From Rhynochetos jubatus (lineage: Eukaryota; Chordata; Aves; Eurypygiformes; Rhynochetidae): a DNA stretch of 64,000 bases. The notes beneath the pieces were generated by a model that was given only the letters and a program-made list of their open reading frames with translations, searched no databases and had not been told where the DNA came from. A program made the position numbers and the translations under genes. This document shows, piece after piece, positions 14,301 through 26,100 of the stretch; within the stretch, counting starts at the first letter, position 1; every line of letters starts with the position of its first letter. Location: the NCBI GenBank assembly GCA_027574665.1, contig CM050656.1, positions 16,753,501 to 16,817,500 on the forward strand, given 5' to 3'.

Positions 14301-17047
14301 GTTCACCAACATTCTGCAGGTGATGCACACATTTATAAAAAACATACTGTTAAGAGTTCAATTCCAAGCAGTTATAAAGAAAATTTAAAAATTATATATA
14401 TAGTTTTTTCATATTGCATTTAGAACAAAAAATATTCCTATTTTCCAATCAGAACCATTTTGCGTGTACAAGGAGACACCAAATTAAGAACAGCCTCCAG
14501 GGTGCTTTCCACTTAAACTCCTCTCCCATAGACGTCAGAGCCCAAGCTGGCACTATGCTTCTACGTTAACTCAGAACCAAGTTATCCTCTTGTTCTTACC
14601 CCTTTGTGTAACGTTATAAACAAAATACAAGAATTATTTTCCCAAGCTAGAATTATTCACTAAGGAGTTACCTGACAAATCCTAAAAACATAAGTGGCAT
14701 TTACGGTAGAAAGGAACCAGATTAATTTACACCGTTAGTGCCTGGTGTTAAGACTCTCAGGCAAATTAGCGCCTCTACAACTATGACCCATTTTATTGAT
14801 GACACTCAGAGGAAATTTTGCTGCTGTGTTTGGAAAGACCCCCAGTAAATGAATTTATTATTTAGTATTTATTAGAAGATTAAGAAAAAATATCACAAAA
14901 AAAAATTCACAACCATTTTCTTTCTACAGTGTTGGAAATCCAATTAAGGCAGCAACGTTTAAAGTTTTACCGGTAAAACTGATTCCATTATCCAAAGAAG
15001 AAAACAGCAAATGACAAAATGAACAACTACGTATTTTATTGGCTTTTATAGCACCCCACTTTCTTCTGTCTATGCTTCTTAAAATCTAATACTTCAGACT
15101 CTAATGATAATCAGTATTGACACACATAAAATCCTATCAATAAGACTGATAAGCAAACCTTTCCCCAGAGCAGTTACTGCTTAATGTACCCAGCTCTCCA
15201 AGAACAGACAGCTGTTTCACACTAGTTGTATAATTCAAACAAGGTCATAACACAAATGAACCGGCCGTGTTGACCTTCATGCAGTAATTTTGTATGGATG
15301 AGCCGTCATTTTAAATTTGACTGAAAATAACCGTAGACACCTCAACCGGATTAAAAAGAACTAAGCTCCTTCTCCATAATAAAGCCAATTATTGAGCAGC
15401 AGGGATCCACTTCATCATCAATTAATCTGTTCCATGCGATCACTGTTCAATACATGCAAAAGGAGCACTGCATTTGAAGTACCTTAATCAACTCAATGCA
15501 TAACAAACCAATCCGGGGAAATTCCTAACACTTTTCACCTGGTTTCATGAGACACTTTAAATGGGTAATTTTGCTTTCAGAAAGAAACATTTCTTTAATA
15601 TGAACACAATTTTGACTTTTTTCTTCTTACATAAAGGAATTTTAAAAAAAATAGCCACCTATATGTTGAGAGATTAACCACCTAAATAGGGTCAAACAGC
15701 TTGCAGGACACACACAGCTTTCCTAAATAACCATACTCACTGACCTCTCCAAAGTGCCTAGAGCTCCAACAACAACAATCTACCTAAGAACATGATGTTC
15801 CATCTATCCTGCAAGCAAATATAACTTGTTGAAGTATTTAATGCAGCTATAAAGTGAGCTATTTCTAAATAAATGCCTGGTAACTTTAACACACTTTGCA
15901 ACTAAAAATACACTTGTATCTGCAGCATTTCCACAAAAAGAACAAAATGTGAGCTCCCAGGAGAGAAGAGTGTTTTTTCTTCTGCTGTTTACAGCAGTTG
16001 CTTTGGTGCCTCTGAAAACAAGCCCTGTTCCCAGGAGCAATCTCTGCACTGGGAATCCAGGCACAGCAGCTCCTGGCACACAGCACCATGGGGCCAGAAG
16101 CCTGCTGGGATGGCAGGGCTGGACATGGGCAACCCGGACTGGGGACTCCTACGGAGGGCAAAGCACACCTCCTCTCCGACGCAGGGGTTTCAGGTCCTCT
16201 CTACTGAGCCAGGCAGAAATACAGGCTCTTAAGTGTCAGCACATAGAAGGTGTGAACTTTCTGCAAGGAATGGAACCTGGAATTCCCTGTCTCCTGCACT
16301 TCATGATAAGGTTCTAACCTTCAACAGGATACTAGAGTTAAGGTCAAGATAATATAAAACACCTCAGTAATTAAAAATACTACTTTTTTTGAAAGGGTTG
16401 AGGTTTTTTCCTGCTTCCTTTTGTTTAGTGTGGTTTTAATTTCATTTGGTTTTTTGGTTTGTTTTTTTTTTTTTTAACAGACTGGGAAAAATCTTCAATA
16501 AGATGCTGAATTCACACCCTAATGGAATTAGGAAAATGAGAGTATCAACCACTCAGCCAAAGATAACAGGGAACAAAGAGGCCGGCTTCTGAAAGTGAAA
16601 ACGCTCCTCCACAGTCTATTAGATTAGCCCGAGACAGTCAACAAGACAGCAACTACAGAAAGCGATGTGATGACCAGCGTTCATATGGTCTTCCAAAAAG
16701 TCCTTACTAAAGAGTCCCAGACAGCAAGTTAAAGAAACCTCTGCAGACATGAAGCAGCTTTGAGGCTGGAATCCAAGCCCGGGGTTAGACACCAGCTAAC
16801 AAAAAGTAAACCCATTAGTAAGCTTGCTTCGTAAAAAACTTAGTCTTCAGTGAGGTGGGGGCCAAAGAACACAGGGGACAACCACACCTGGACGTGCCAT
16901 GAACAAACTGACTGAGAAACCACTCTGCAGCTCTACATTTAGTAGGTATCAGCCTCATAATTTGAGTCATTTTTTTTATGAACCTGACATGCATTTCCAC
17001 CAGAAATTTGCTTGACAAAGACAAAAGGAGAAGAAAGAGAAAAGAGA

Positions 17048-17353
17048 GGGCTTATAAGAAGGGTGGGGGGTCTTTTTACAAGGGCCTGTAGTAACAGGGC
17101 AAGGGGTAACAGGTTTAAATTGAAAGCGGGGAGATTTAGATTGGACATCTCATCCCAGAACAGGTGGTGAGGCACTGGAACAGGTTTCCCAGAGAAGCTG
17201 TGGATGCCCCATCCCTGGAAGTGTCCAAGGCCAGGCTGGATGATGCTCTGAGCAACCTGGTCTAGTGGAGGGTGTCCCTGCCCACGGTAGGGGGGTTGGA
17301 ACTAGATGGTCTTTAAGGTCCCTTCCAACCCAAACCATTCTGTGATTCTATGA
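17048..17353 (+). mobile_element. CR1 LINE 3'-end fragment next to SYDE2 exon 2
   Basis: A plus-strand CR1 tail of about 300 bases. It has GGGCAAGGGGTAACAGGTTT, AGATTTAGATTGGACAT, GGTGAGGCACTGGAACAGGT, TGGATGCCCCATCCCTGGAA, GGGGGTTGGAACTAGATGGT and the terminal CCATTCTGTGATTCTATGAG. This is near consensus and is the best-preserved repeat in the window. It is 5'-truncated with no ORF2 left. Its 3' end lies only about 75 bases from the exon 2 donor at 17,426, on the intron side, antisense to SYDE2 transcription. Confidence 0.95.
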
Positions 17354-17426
17354 GGCTTAAGAAGGGGTTATTATTCCTGTAAAAGAAAACAGAGGATATA
17401 ACACTTACGTTCCAGAACCCTCTTAC

Positions 17427-18149
17427 CTGCTGAAGGGCACTTAAAGACAGGATTGTCCTCTACTGCCAGCACACCAGGCGCCTTGCAGGCAAACCTCTGC
17501 CGGTGCTGCTGCACGTGTTCCCCAGGACGCACGGCATCAGCCTGACTCACTTCGCTGGGCTGAGCTGTGCGACTGTTCCCTGCGCTCTCCATCAGGCGTG
17601 GAGAGCCCTCGTGGGGTCCCAGAGCCGTGCCCGAGTCACTCACAGGCAGAGTTTTGTACCGAACCGCCGGGGAGCCCACAGCCACAGCGCTATTCACAGC
17701 AGAAGGGTGGACCCTTGGCAAATCAGGCTCATCATCTTCAGGGATTGGGTTGTACCATATTTCTCCTTCATCATCTGCGTCATTATCCTCTCCAAAGTCC
17801 GGAGCAACACTCCTCAGTGCAACGGGGCCTGCGGTGCCTCGCAGAGCACCCACACGAGCGCAGCTTCGTGTGGGGCGCTCCCGCTCCACCGGTGACATGG
17901 AAGGAGCCCACGGCACTGCGGGTTCAGGCAGAAGGATGGGAGATTTGGGTACCGGGATAACAGCCCCGTGCGTTTCCTTACAGGCGTTTTCTTCTTCAGA
18001 AGGAGGAGGAGGTCGGTGCGTGCTTTGCTGCAGCCAGCTGCGTTTCTTAGAAACGGTAATGCTGTTCGCCTGCGGCCTGGGCTCGGGGACCTCGCGGGCC
18101 TGGGCGTCCTTCCTGCTTCTCGAAGCTATGTAAACATTTTCTGTTAAAT
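17427..18149 (-). CDS. SYDE2: SYDE2 coding exon 2: disordered N-terminal region with acidic motif
   Basis: A 723-base exon encoding about residues 37-278. It opens D-LTENVYIASRSRK and is rich in Pro, Ser and charged residues, so probably disordered. Its landmark is an acidic patch with an aromatic core, DDEGEIWYNPIPEDDEPDLP, which I recall as a conserved feature of SYDE proteins. Both ends fit: acceptor TTTCTGGGAACAG at 18,150 completes the codon begun by exon 1, and donor GCAG|GTAAGAG leaves one base for exon 3. The long plus-strand open frames over the same bases are antisense shadows of this exon. Confidence 0.9.
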
Positions 18150-21100
18150 CTGTTCCCAGAAAGAAAGGCAAAAAGAGAGGAAAAGACAAATGTTTAGAAT
18201 ATCGCTTTGCTTTCGACAGATGAACACATACGCTGTTGTATGACACTGGCATTAGACCTCATCTGAAAGGACAAAGATAAGTTGATGTGATCATAAAGTT
18301 GTATTTCAGCCTGTCAAAGCAGAGTGTGCACATAATTAATAAAGACTCAGGCTTGTTTGGCTGTATTTTTAACACCATGTAATTTAGATAAATGGCGGTG
18401 AGATAGCCCTGCTGAAAGGTCATGCATACTTAGCTGAACAAAAAGCAGACGTTTCCATGTAAGTTCATACAATTGGTTTGGAAAGTTGCTATGCACTATT
18501 TCCACAGTTTACTTATGCCAGTAAAGAAATAGCCCCTGGTTTTAATATAATGTATAGCTTAAATGGCTACAAAAAAGCCACAGAGATTGACTTCTAGATT
18601 TAGATACAAAATAAAGGTGAGGATATGTCTGCACAAAAAAGCTCCACAAAGGACTGTCCTTACCAGCTTCATCATATAAATAAGACAGAAGCATCCCCTG
18701 ATTTGTGGGGAATAAAACAAAACACATCACCATGAACAGAAGGAAGCAAGAAGAAATGTAGAAAAGTTTTTAAATATCTCATTACACACAAAAAGAATTC
18801 ATTCAACATCTCATCAAATTCCACCCACCGCTCCCAATACTTGGCACCACTTCTGTAAAGAACGGCCAAACATTTAAATATGCATTAAAAAAGCCACTTG
18901 CACTTGAGCCCCTTGTCAGAAGGCATCCAAGCAGCCTGCTCAGCAGCAGTGTCACACCTCCCCAGCAGCACCGCATCCTGTCCAGGGCGGTGGGACCAGG
19001 CAAGGAGCGAGCGCATCGCGCCCGAGCAAGCACCAGCTCCTTCACCAGGATGGGAAGGAAAGCTGCAAATACATCCAAATTAAGAACAGGGAACAGAGGT
19101 CACCCTCACACTCCTCTGCAGAGGAGGACAACCCAGACAGGGTTTGCTCAGCCACAAAGACTGAATGGGGATAACTAGGTTCTCAAATAAAGGACAACTT
19201 GTTTTTATGTGAAGCCCTCTGTAATTGGAAATTCCAGTCGGGAGCTGCTATCTGATACTGCCTGATCATTACTCATAAAAAATTATTTACACACCAACAA
19301 CGGATGTTAACATACAGACACCTCTCTGAAGGAGAAGCTGTAAATTCAGCTAAGTTTGCTTTAGACACAGAGACAGAAAAAAGTGAGTTGATCACCTTCC
19401 CTTTGATCCTGTTTTTCGGTTTGTACATTAATGACAGAAGAAATCCTTGACAACGTCTGAAAGGCCATCATTTCATCTGATGAAAGATTCATCATTTGGT
19501 GATTTATTTTTTTTTTTAATGAGGTTTGCTTGTTTAGCAAAACTCCCAATACAACACTGTGATCTGAAGAATTAACTTGGTTCAAAGAAATAACAAACTC
19601 AACCATCCTCATGTTGAAGCCTGTGCACACCTCCATTGAAGTGCTTTGCTACACTGGGGCCTAAGTCAGTCAATTAACAGAATCTGAGGAAAAAGCGAAA
19701 GCAAGGCTGCAGATGCAGATCTCTGGCAAAGTTTCAGTGAATTGGCAGCAACCGTGTTCCCTCCCCCACCCCCTGCCTGCAGATGTAAGCATGCCACTGT
19801 AAAGGTTCCCCCTTCACATCATTTCACTGCTGTTCCAAGTAAGAACTAACCAAAAGGACAGGAAAATAATCTGCAGTGGGCACAGGGCTCTGCCTACATT
19901 TGGATAAGGGACTTCTCGGGCTGGCATCCTCCTGCCGCTGATGGCCACCTCAGAGCCCTCCTCCGCTTCTGCATGGACAGCCCAAGGAGCGGTCCCTGCT
20001 CCAGTGACATAAATAGATGGAGCATCCAACAGATGTATTTCCACAAACAAAAATATCCGTTACTTCCTGCTTCACTGCAGAAATGCAGGCCCTTCCGAGC
20101 TGGTTAAGACAGCCCACAATTCCCAAAACAGCGGGCTCCTAAGCAGTACAGAGTGCCCAAATACACACCCAGTGACACATCTGGCGTCAGCCTCAGGCTG
20201 CCCTTCGGTCCCAGCAGCAGCAAACTCAACCTTGTTTTCAACATCCATCCAGGTATCTCACTAACAAGCCGTGTGGAAAAGCTTACTGCAGAAACATTAA
20301 TAATCAAGCACCTTCAGCCTACTCCAGTAACCCTACTGCTTGCAGAGACACGCCACCTCTCACACCTATTCGAGACTGCCCCTTCTTCCCAATTAGCCAA
20401 CACGCTGCCAGAGGACACCGAGTCTCACCCCAGTGGTACACTTACAGGCAAGCCTTCCAACTGCAGTTTTTGCAATGGCTAGCACTATTTGCAAGCACTG
20501 CTTCCCCTTCATTTGGAGTTGGCCCTGATCCTGAAAACCCTTATGTCTGTGTTTATTTTAGTAACAAACTGTTTCACATGCAAGTATCTGCACAACCAAT
20601 GGTTCAATATCCCAGAGCAAGTTTTCAAGTCGTTGGCTGTTACAGTAATGTGCCAATTTTTAATAAACACAAAGCTTTTGGAGATATACAGGTCAGGCAC
20701 ATACTTTTGGTTCTAGAGCAAAGGTTTGTTCAGAAGAACGCTGTCTGCTCCCAATCAGTATTCCAATATGCTTAATATATTTAAAAATATATATATTAAA
20801 CCTTCACACATTAGATCTCCAAACAAATATGGAACAAGACAATGGTTCCTTCCCAAAAGGCTTCAGTAGGGTACTGGATTTAAAGAAAAAAGTTAGGTAT
20901 TCCCCTCACCTTCCACTGTGTCTTGAAAAAACACCCCACACAACTGTTTAGATTTAAAATGTTATGGTAACAACATACGTAGGCTCAGAAACCAGAGCCT
21001 CAATGTTTCAGCTCAGCCGAGGTCAAAAATGAAATTATGTAGGCGTATAAAATATTTCAATATGATGCTGTGTACTGCTTCTCAGATAGCAACGAAGAGG

Positions 21101-22249
21101 GGAACAGCTTTTTCCAGTCTCCCCATATAAGGATCAAAACAATTCATGCTTCTTCTGGTTGGAATAACAGCACTTTTTTTTTTTTCCATTAAGTTTCCTA
21201 GTAAAACTAAGAAATATAATAGTTCTGTATTTAAATAGAACAGCAGCAAGACTGAAAACTGATTTGCAAGATTTAAAAAAAACACAAGCAGCAAACAAAA
21301 GTCAACGAACGAGGGTCGTAAGAACAGAAAATGTGCGGGGGGGATTCACACAGAGTAGTGGTCTACATTCAAGAACCGCTTATCTTAATGAGGAATTTTT
21401 ATTGTCGAGAGAAGAGCAGTTGCAGACGTGAGGATGTTTGCCACCGAGGATTGATTCAAGACCTAGACTTGTATTTGCTGAAGTGCCGGATCTCTGTCCA
21501 CAACAAACCTGAAGGTTACACAAGGTCTGGAAAAGAGACAACAACTCTTCCAAACACGAGTAAACAGCTTACTTAATTTCACCGCATACTCGCGGCTCCA
21601 TCGAAAACCCCATCAGTTTTAGGGCTCTGGCTCTGTTTACTTATCGTTTATATACGCTGGCACTGACCAACGGAAATAAAGTTAGCTTTTAAACACGGAC
21701 GATGGGCTTAAAATGCTCCGTAAGGAATAAGCCAGCACCGAGCCCTTTTCCCGGCAACTGCTGACTCGCTGGAAAGGCTGAAGCTGGCAAAGGCGCGATG
21801 CTCGGGATTTACCACAACAGCCGCGTTGTGCTCCAGCAGCGTGCGGGTTCCGATCCATCCCACCCCATCCCGATACCCTAACACGGACCTGAGGTACCAC
21901 CAGCCAGGCACAGCTCTGCAAAGGGAAGTCAAGTCTTCCAGAGACACGGAAAGCTAACTCGTTCCAAACCGCCGCCCCACCGACCCGCGCAGCCTTCTCT
22001 CCCGCTTTTAAGAGCAATGAAGAAGTTGTCGCCTGGAAGCCGCACCGCCGGAGGGATGCAGCAGCGCGGCCCCGGACCGGCGGCTCGCTCTGCCTCCGGG
22101 AGCGGGCACGGCGCATCCCCGCCGGCCCCGGGGCGCCTCGCCTCCCTCGCCCGGCGACCGCCGGCCGCCGCCTCGGCGCTGCCCCTCCGGCAGGTGGAAG
22201 GGCGGCCGGAGCCCCGCGGCCCATCCCCGGGCCGTCCGCGGGCACTTAC
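18150..22249 (-). other. SYDE2: SYDE2 intron 1
   Basis: About 4.1 kb between the GTAAGT donor at 22,249 and the acceptor at 18,150. It contains an AT-rich near-palindrome at about 20,774-20,805 and poly-T near 21,175-21,187. No nested gene is supported. Its first 200-300 bases belong to the promoter CpG island. Confidence 0.7.
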
Positions 22250-22358
22250 CCTGCGGCGCGCAGACCCCGCCGTGGCGGTGCCCGGCGCTCGCCGTCGCCC
22301 CTCGCTGGGACCTCCTGCCCCGCAGCTTGGAGAGCGTCCTGCGGAGCGGGTCAGCCAT
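22250..22358 (-). CDS. SYDE2: SYDE2 coding exon 1, start codon
   Basis: The exon begins ATG GCT GAC CCG (M-A-D-P-L-R-R-T-L-S-K-L-R-G-R-R) with a good start context (GGG ATG G: purine at -3, G at +4) inside a CpG island. It ends CCG CAG G|GTAAGT, a consensus donor whose phase (one base left) exactly fits exon 2, giving PQ-D-LTENV. The model encodes only 36 complete codons. I recall human SYDE2 as having a longer N-terminal region before the C2 domain, so an alternative or upstream first exon in this GC-rich region is possible. The MADPLRRTLSKLRGRR start is, I believe, shared with mammalian SYDE2. The open frame continues past the donor to 22,008, but the donor is strong. Confidence 0.82.
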
Positions 22359-22650
22359 CCCGGGTGCTGCCTCCCCGCCGCCCTCAGCGGGCGCTGCCCC
22401 GCGGCCGGCCGGAGCCGGCGGCCCCCCTGCGCGGCGGCGGCAGCCCTGGGCCGCGCTGCCCCATGGCGGCGAGGCTCCGCGCGCCCGGCCCCGGCTCCGC
22501 CGCGCACATACTTGGCATAGCTGAGCAGGGTGAGAGGGCGCCCCGCAGTGCGCATGCCCGCCGCCGCACCGCCCGCGCGGGGGGCGCCGCCCGCCCCGCC
22601 CCGCCGCTCCCCGCCGCCGGGGCGAGGGCTGGGCCGCCTCACCCGCCTCG

Positions 22651-22675
22651 TCCCGTCCCGTCCCGTCCCGTCCCG
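22651..22675. repeat. (TCCCG)5 pentanucleotide repeat
   Basis: Five perfect copies of TCCCG upstream of the SYDE2 start, within its CpG island. On the transcribed orientation it reads (CGGGA)n. Short and pure, so likely to vary in length between individuals. Confidence 0.9.
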
Positions 22676-23110
22676 CGAAGCCTGAAGGAAGCCCGTCTCT
22701 GCCCTGCGGGGCGAGCGGCTGTGCCCGCCGGAGGTGGCCCGGGCTCCCGGGGCAATCGCGGCCGGGTGGGCAGCCCGCCCCGGGGTCCGTCCTGCCGGGC
22801 GCCGGCTCCCGTCAACACCCAGCTGATCCTCGGGAGCGTGTCTCGCTTCACCTCAGTGCCCTGCTCCGGCAGCCCCGTGCGCAGCGTTTCTGGCCAAAGA
22901 CCAAGAGACTCACAATGTAGTTGAAATACTTCTCTTCCCTCTATGTTATTTTTGACCCCAAAAAGAAACGAACTGGAGGCCGCAAACTTGTGTTTCCCCG
23001 CTGGGCTTAGGCCGCGCCTGTGGCAGTCTGGGCACCCCGGCAGCTCCTCAGGCAGTTCCCCCCGCCTGGCTGCCCTCCCAAAGACCCTCCGCACGCTCCT
23101 CAGCAGTTCA

Positions 23111-26100
23111 GTGCCAGCGAAGCGAGGATGAAGTTGGCCTTGGTGTTCGTTGTTTTTAGTGTTCTAGCCAAAACACCACATAGGTAAAAGACAAATGGCG
23201 TTAGGGCGGAGCAAATGATGTACCGAGGCTCCTGAAGCGGGCAGAAACTCGGGTTTGGTGTGTTGTTCAGGCACATCACGCATTGGTTCCATCAACAAGC
23301 ACGCAGCCCCCCAAAAGCCATCTTGGGGAACGGTACTTTTTTTACCAAGACAAAACACGGAGGCAGCTTTCGTTGGTTACCATCCGCACAGGTCTACGTG
23401 TCACCCTGAAGCTTCAGGACTGTATTTTGCCGTTTTCTGTAAGACACGTTTTACAAACGACCTGCGATGCACCTGTCTGGCGATGGGCGAGCGCAAAGGA
23501 GCCATCGTGTCCCGGGTGGTTGGAAGTTGCCTGCCCTGGAGCAGGCAGGCATTCCACGCATTCTGCATGCCAAGCACAGCACTGCCTCGGTACATAACAA
23601 AACCCCAAACACTGGGCTGAAGGAAGTGCTCCTCGGGTTCTTGAGAAAATAACTGCAGCTGGTGAACATGGCACGTATTCATGGATTTCTTCTCTTATCA
23701 GATTTTGAGGGGGATTTAATTATTCACTCATTTGAAATTAAATATTTTTGAAGAACAAAATTACATTCAACTTCCTAATTTTTATATGTGCAACGCCAAC
23801 AGCAGTAGCCCAGTAATACCTACCACTCTACGCTGTAAAAACCCAGCATTACAAAGGCATTATGGTTTCTCTTAATCTAATATAACGCTCAGGATTGTTA
23901 TTGTACGTCATGTTACAATAACTAGAAATGCCATTTTGCCATCCTGTCTTTTGACACCATCTGCATTCCTTTAAATACACGTTTGGAATTATCTGCGTAT
24001 GAGTTTCAGGGCAAGATGATGTGCAACCCATCCAGAGTGCTTCTGGTTGGGAAAAACGACAGATGAGAGCGTGGTGGCTGGGACAATCCGATGCTCACCG
24101 CTGCGCAGGTGAGGAGCTGCAAGTCCTCTGTCGGAGGACTGTTTGGATGCAGTCCCTCACACAGCCCCATCGCAGTACCCGCAGGCTGGGTTAGCAACAG
24201 CGTCTAGAGCAAAGTAGCATGCAAGAAATGCATAAAACCAAACTATCAGTACTTCTTTGCTGGTGCACTCACTGTGCACAGGTAAGGCATCTACCTCCAG
24301 CAGATTAATTCACAATTACATTATCCCTGTTACCTATGGGCCCAAGTAAAGGAAAAGCCCAGAGCCACCTTCCTCTACACCAATCTTACCTGTTTGAGTA
24401 GTTAAGCTTTCATTCCCAGCAAAAACTTTGATTTCCAAGATGGAATCAGTGTGCAAAGCTAAGTGTTTTACTACATCTTCCAGCCCTGTGATCCTGATCT
24501 GTAAGGATACAGTCAAAGAAGAACAGCATAAACATATCTGATGGCATTTTTTTGTTCACCTCATAGTCGGATGTTGAAACAGGTTGCCCAGAGGAGCTGT
24601 GGAAACTCCACCTGGAGAGACTGGAAACTTGACTTGGCAAGCTCACCTATACAGCTCCTGCTCTGCACTGGGGCAGAGCAGAGGACCTCCAGAGATCCTG
24701 TCCAGCCTAACTTACTCTCCTGACTGAACCTTTCCTTGTGTTGGAGCTGCCATCCTCACTAGCTGCGACATGACTTGGATAGAAGGAATGAACGCCAGCC
24801 GAGCAGAACACCAGTGGTAACATTCAGCAGTGCTTTACTAGCGGTAAAATTCTGCATGGGCACCACAGCTCGACTGCGCTGACCTTGCCGATGCTATGAG
24901 GTCACCTGTGCCACCAGCAAATGTGCGTGTGCCTAAAGCAAAGGGCACGCATTTGAAATCTGGAAGAGGGGATCTGCCCCATTAAAAGCACTGAAAAGAT
25001 TCAAAACAGATAGATGAACTTTAGGCTTTTTCTGCAAGAAAAGGTTGCTGCAACCATTTCAAACTGAGGAAACAAAAGAAGTCTACACCTACCTTGACTG
25101 TAATCATCATACCTGCGGGTTTCTCACCTGTTCTAATGGGAAATCAGACTCCTCCTGCCTACCCATGCCTCAGATTGTCTGCATTAGTTCCCTAGTGAAT
25201 AACAACTTGCTGCACACACTAAACTGAATGGATTTTTAGCAAGGTCCTTTTACTTAGGTGTCATTTTTGGGAATGTTTGTTACTTGGGTATTTCCTTTTA
25301 GAAATTAAACCAGTATATGTAGAAAGTACGTACCAGCCAGAGTAAGGACCAAATCCTGCAAAGAGCTGGGGTACTGGTGGTCAGCGTGCAGTACTGCCTT
25401 CTCCCATGAGCATTAGCTATGGAAACAAAATTCAACATCATTGTGTTTTCTATGCTGCTGCACACAGGATTTTCTTCATGTTCTGTATGGTTTTAAATGT
25501 TAGTTTAAGCATTTAGATTATTCCTCTGTGCAATAGGCACACAGGAAATAGCTCAGTGAAAAGCTGCCAATAGTTGAGTCTATAAACACAGTTTGATCTG
25601 TATCTTAGAAAATTGTTTCCATTCCAAACTGTGGTTACAAAGCACTTTTTCTTGTTGGCAGCTGGATTTTTTTTTTTTAATCCCTATGCATCCTGTATTT
25701 GCCCAACAGAGTTGGCATTGATCGCAGAAAAAAAAAAAACCCGCAGATAAAATAACATTAAGGGTCTGGCTGGAACTAACTTGAGCCAGTGGAGTAAGAG
25801 TCAAAGCTGAGCTTTTGTTTTCAGCTCAGCCTGTTTTGTTCAGGAGCTGCAAAGCACACAGTGCTGAATGTGAGTCCTTTTACTCGGCCTTCTACAAAAA
25901 GTAAAAGCTACTTCAAGAGGATGGGACTAGAGCTTGTATCGACTTGAAGAGGCTTCTTATTAGGAGACTGGCAAATATTTAGGACCGGTTAAACAGTGTG
26001 ACTTTAAACAAACAGAAAGCAGTATTCTTCTGACGGTACAAAGAGAAATGTTTTTAAAAGTTGTTTTCACTAACAGACTGAGATTTCACCAATTACTTAA

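Larger units (their letters stand above)
8468..17426 (-). other. SYDE2: SYDE2 intron 2
   Basis: A roughly 9-kb intron between the exon 2 donor (CAG|GTAAGAG, 17426) and the exon 3 acceptor. It holds two CR1 3'-end fragments (about 11,200-11,353 and 17,048-17,353), poly-T and AT tracts (about 16,440-16,477 and 14,385-14,405), and otherwise unremarkable sequence. I found no additional exon; exon 2 to exon 3 join in phase without one. Confidence 0.75.
21960..23110 (-). promoter_or_regulatory. SYDE2: CpG-island promoter of SYDE2
   Basis: A dense run of CG dinucleotides and GC-box-like CCGCCC / CCCCGCCCC strings (clearest around 22,585-22,615) surrounds the first coding exon, in contrast to AT-rich flanks. 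No TATA box is apparent. The transcription start is probably between about 22,400 and 22,700. Limits are judged by eye. Confidence 0.75.

Noticed and set aside
17567-18133. A 188-codon plus-strand open frame
   Set aside because: It is the exact antisense of SYDE2 exon 2, whose splice sites and acidic motif are convincing.
22364-22924. Long plus- and minus-strand frames around the SYDE2 promoter
   Set aside because: All are in the CpG island, with no splice-compatible neighbours or domains; apart from the exon 1 start they are composition artefacts.
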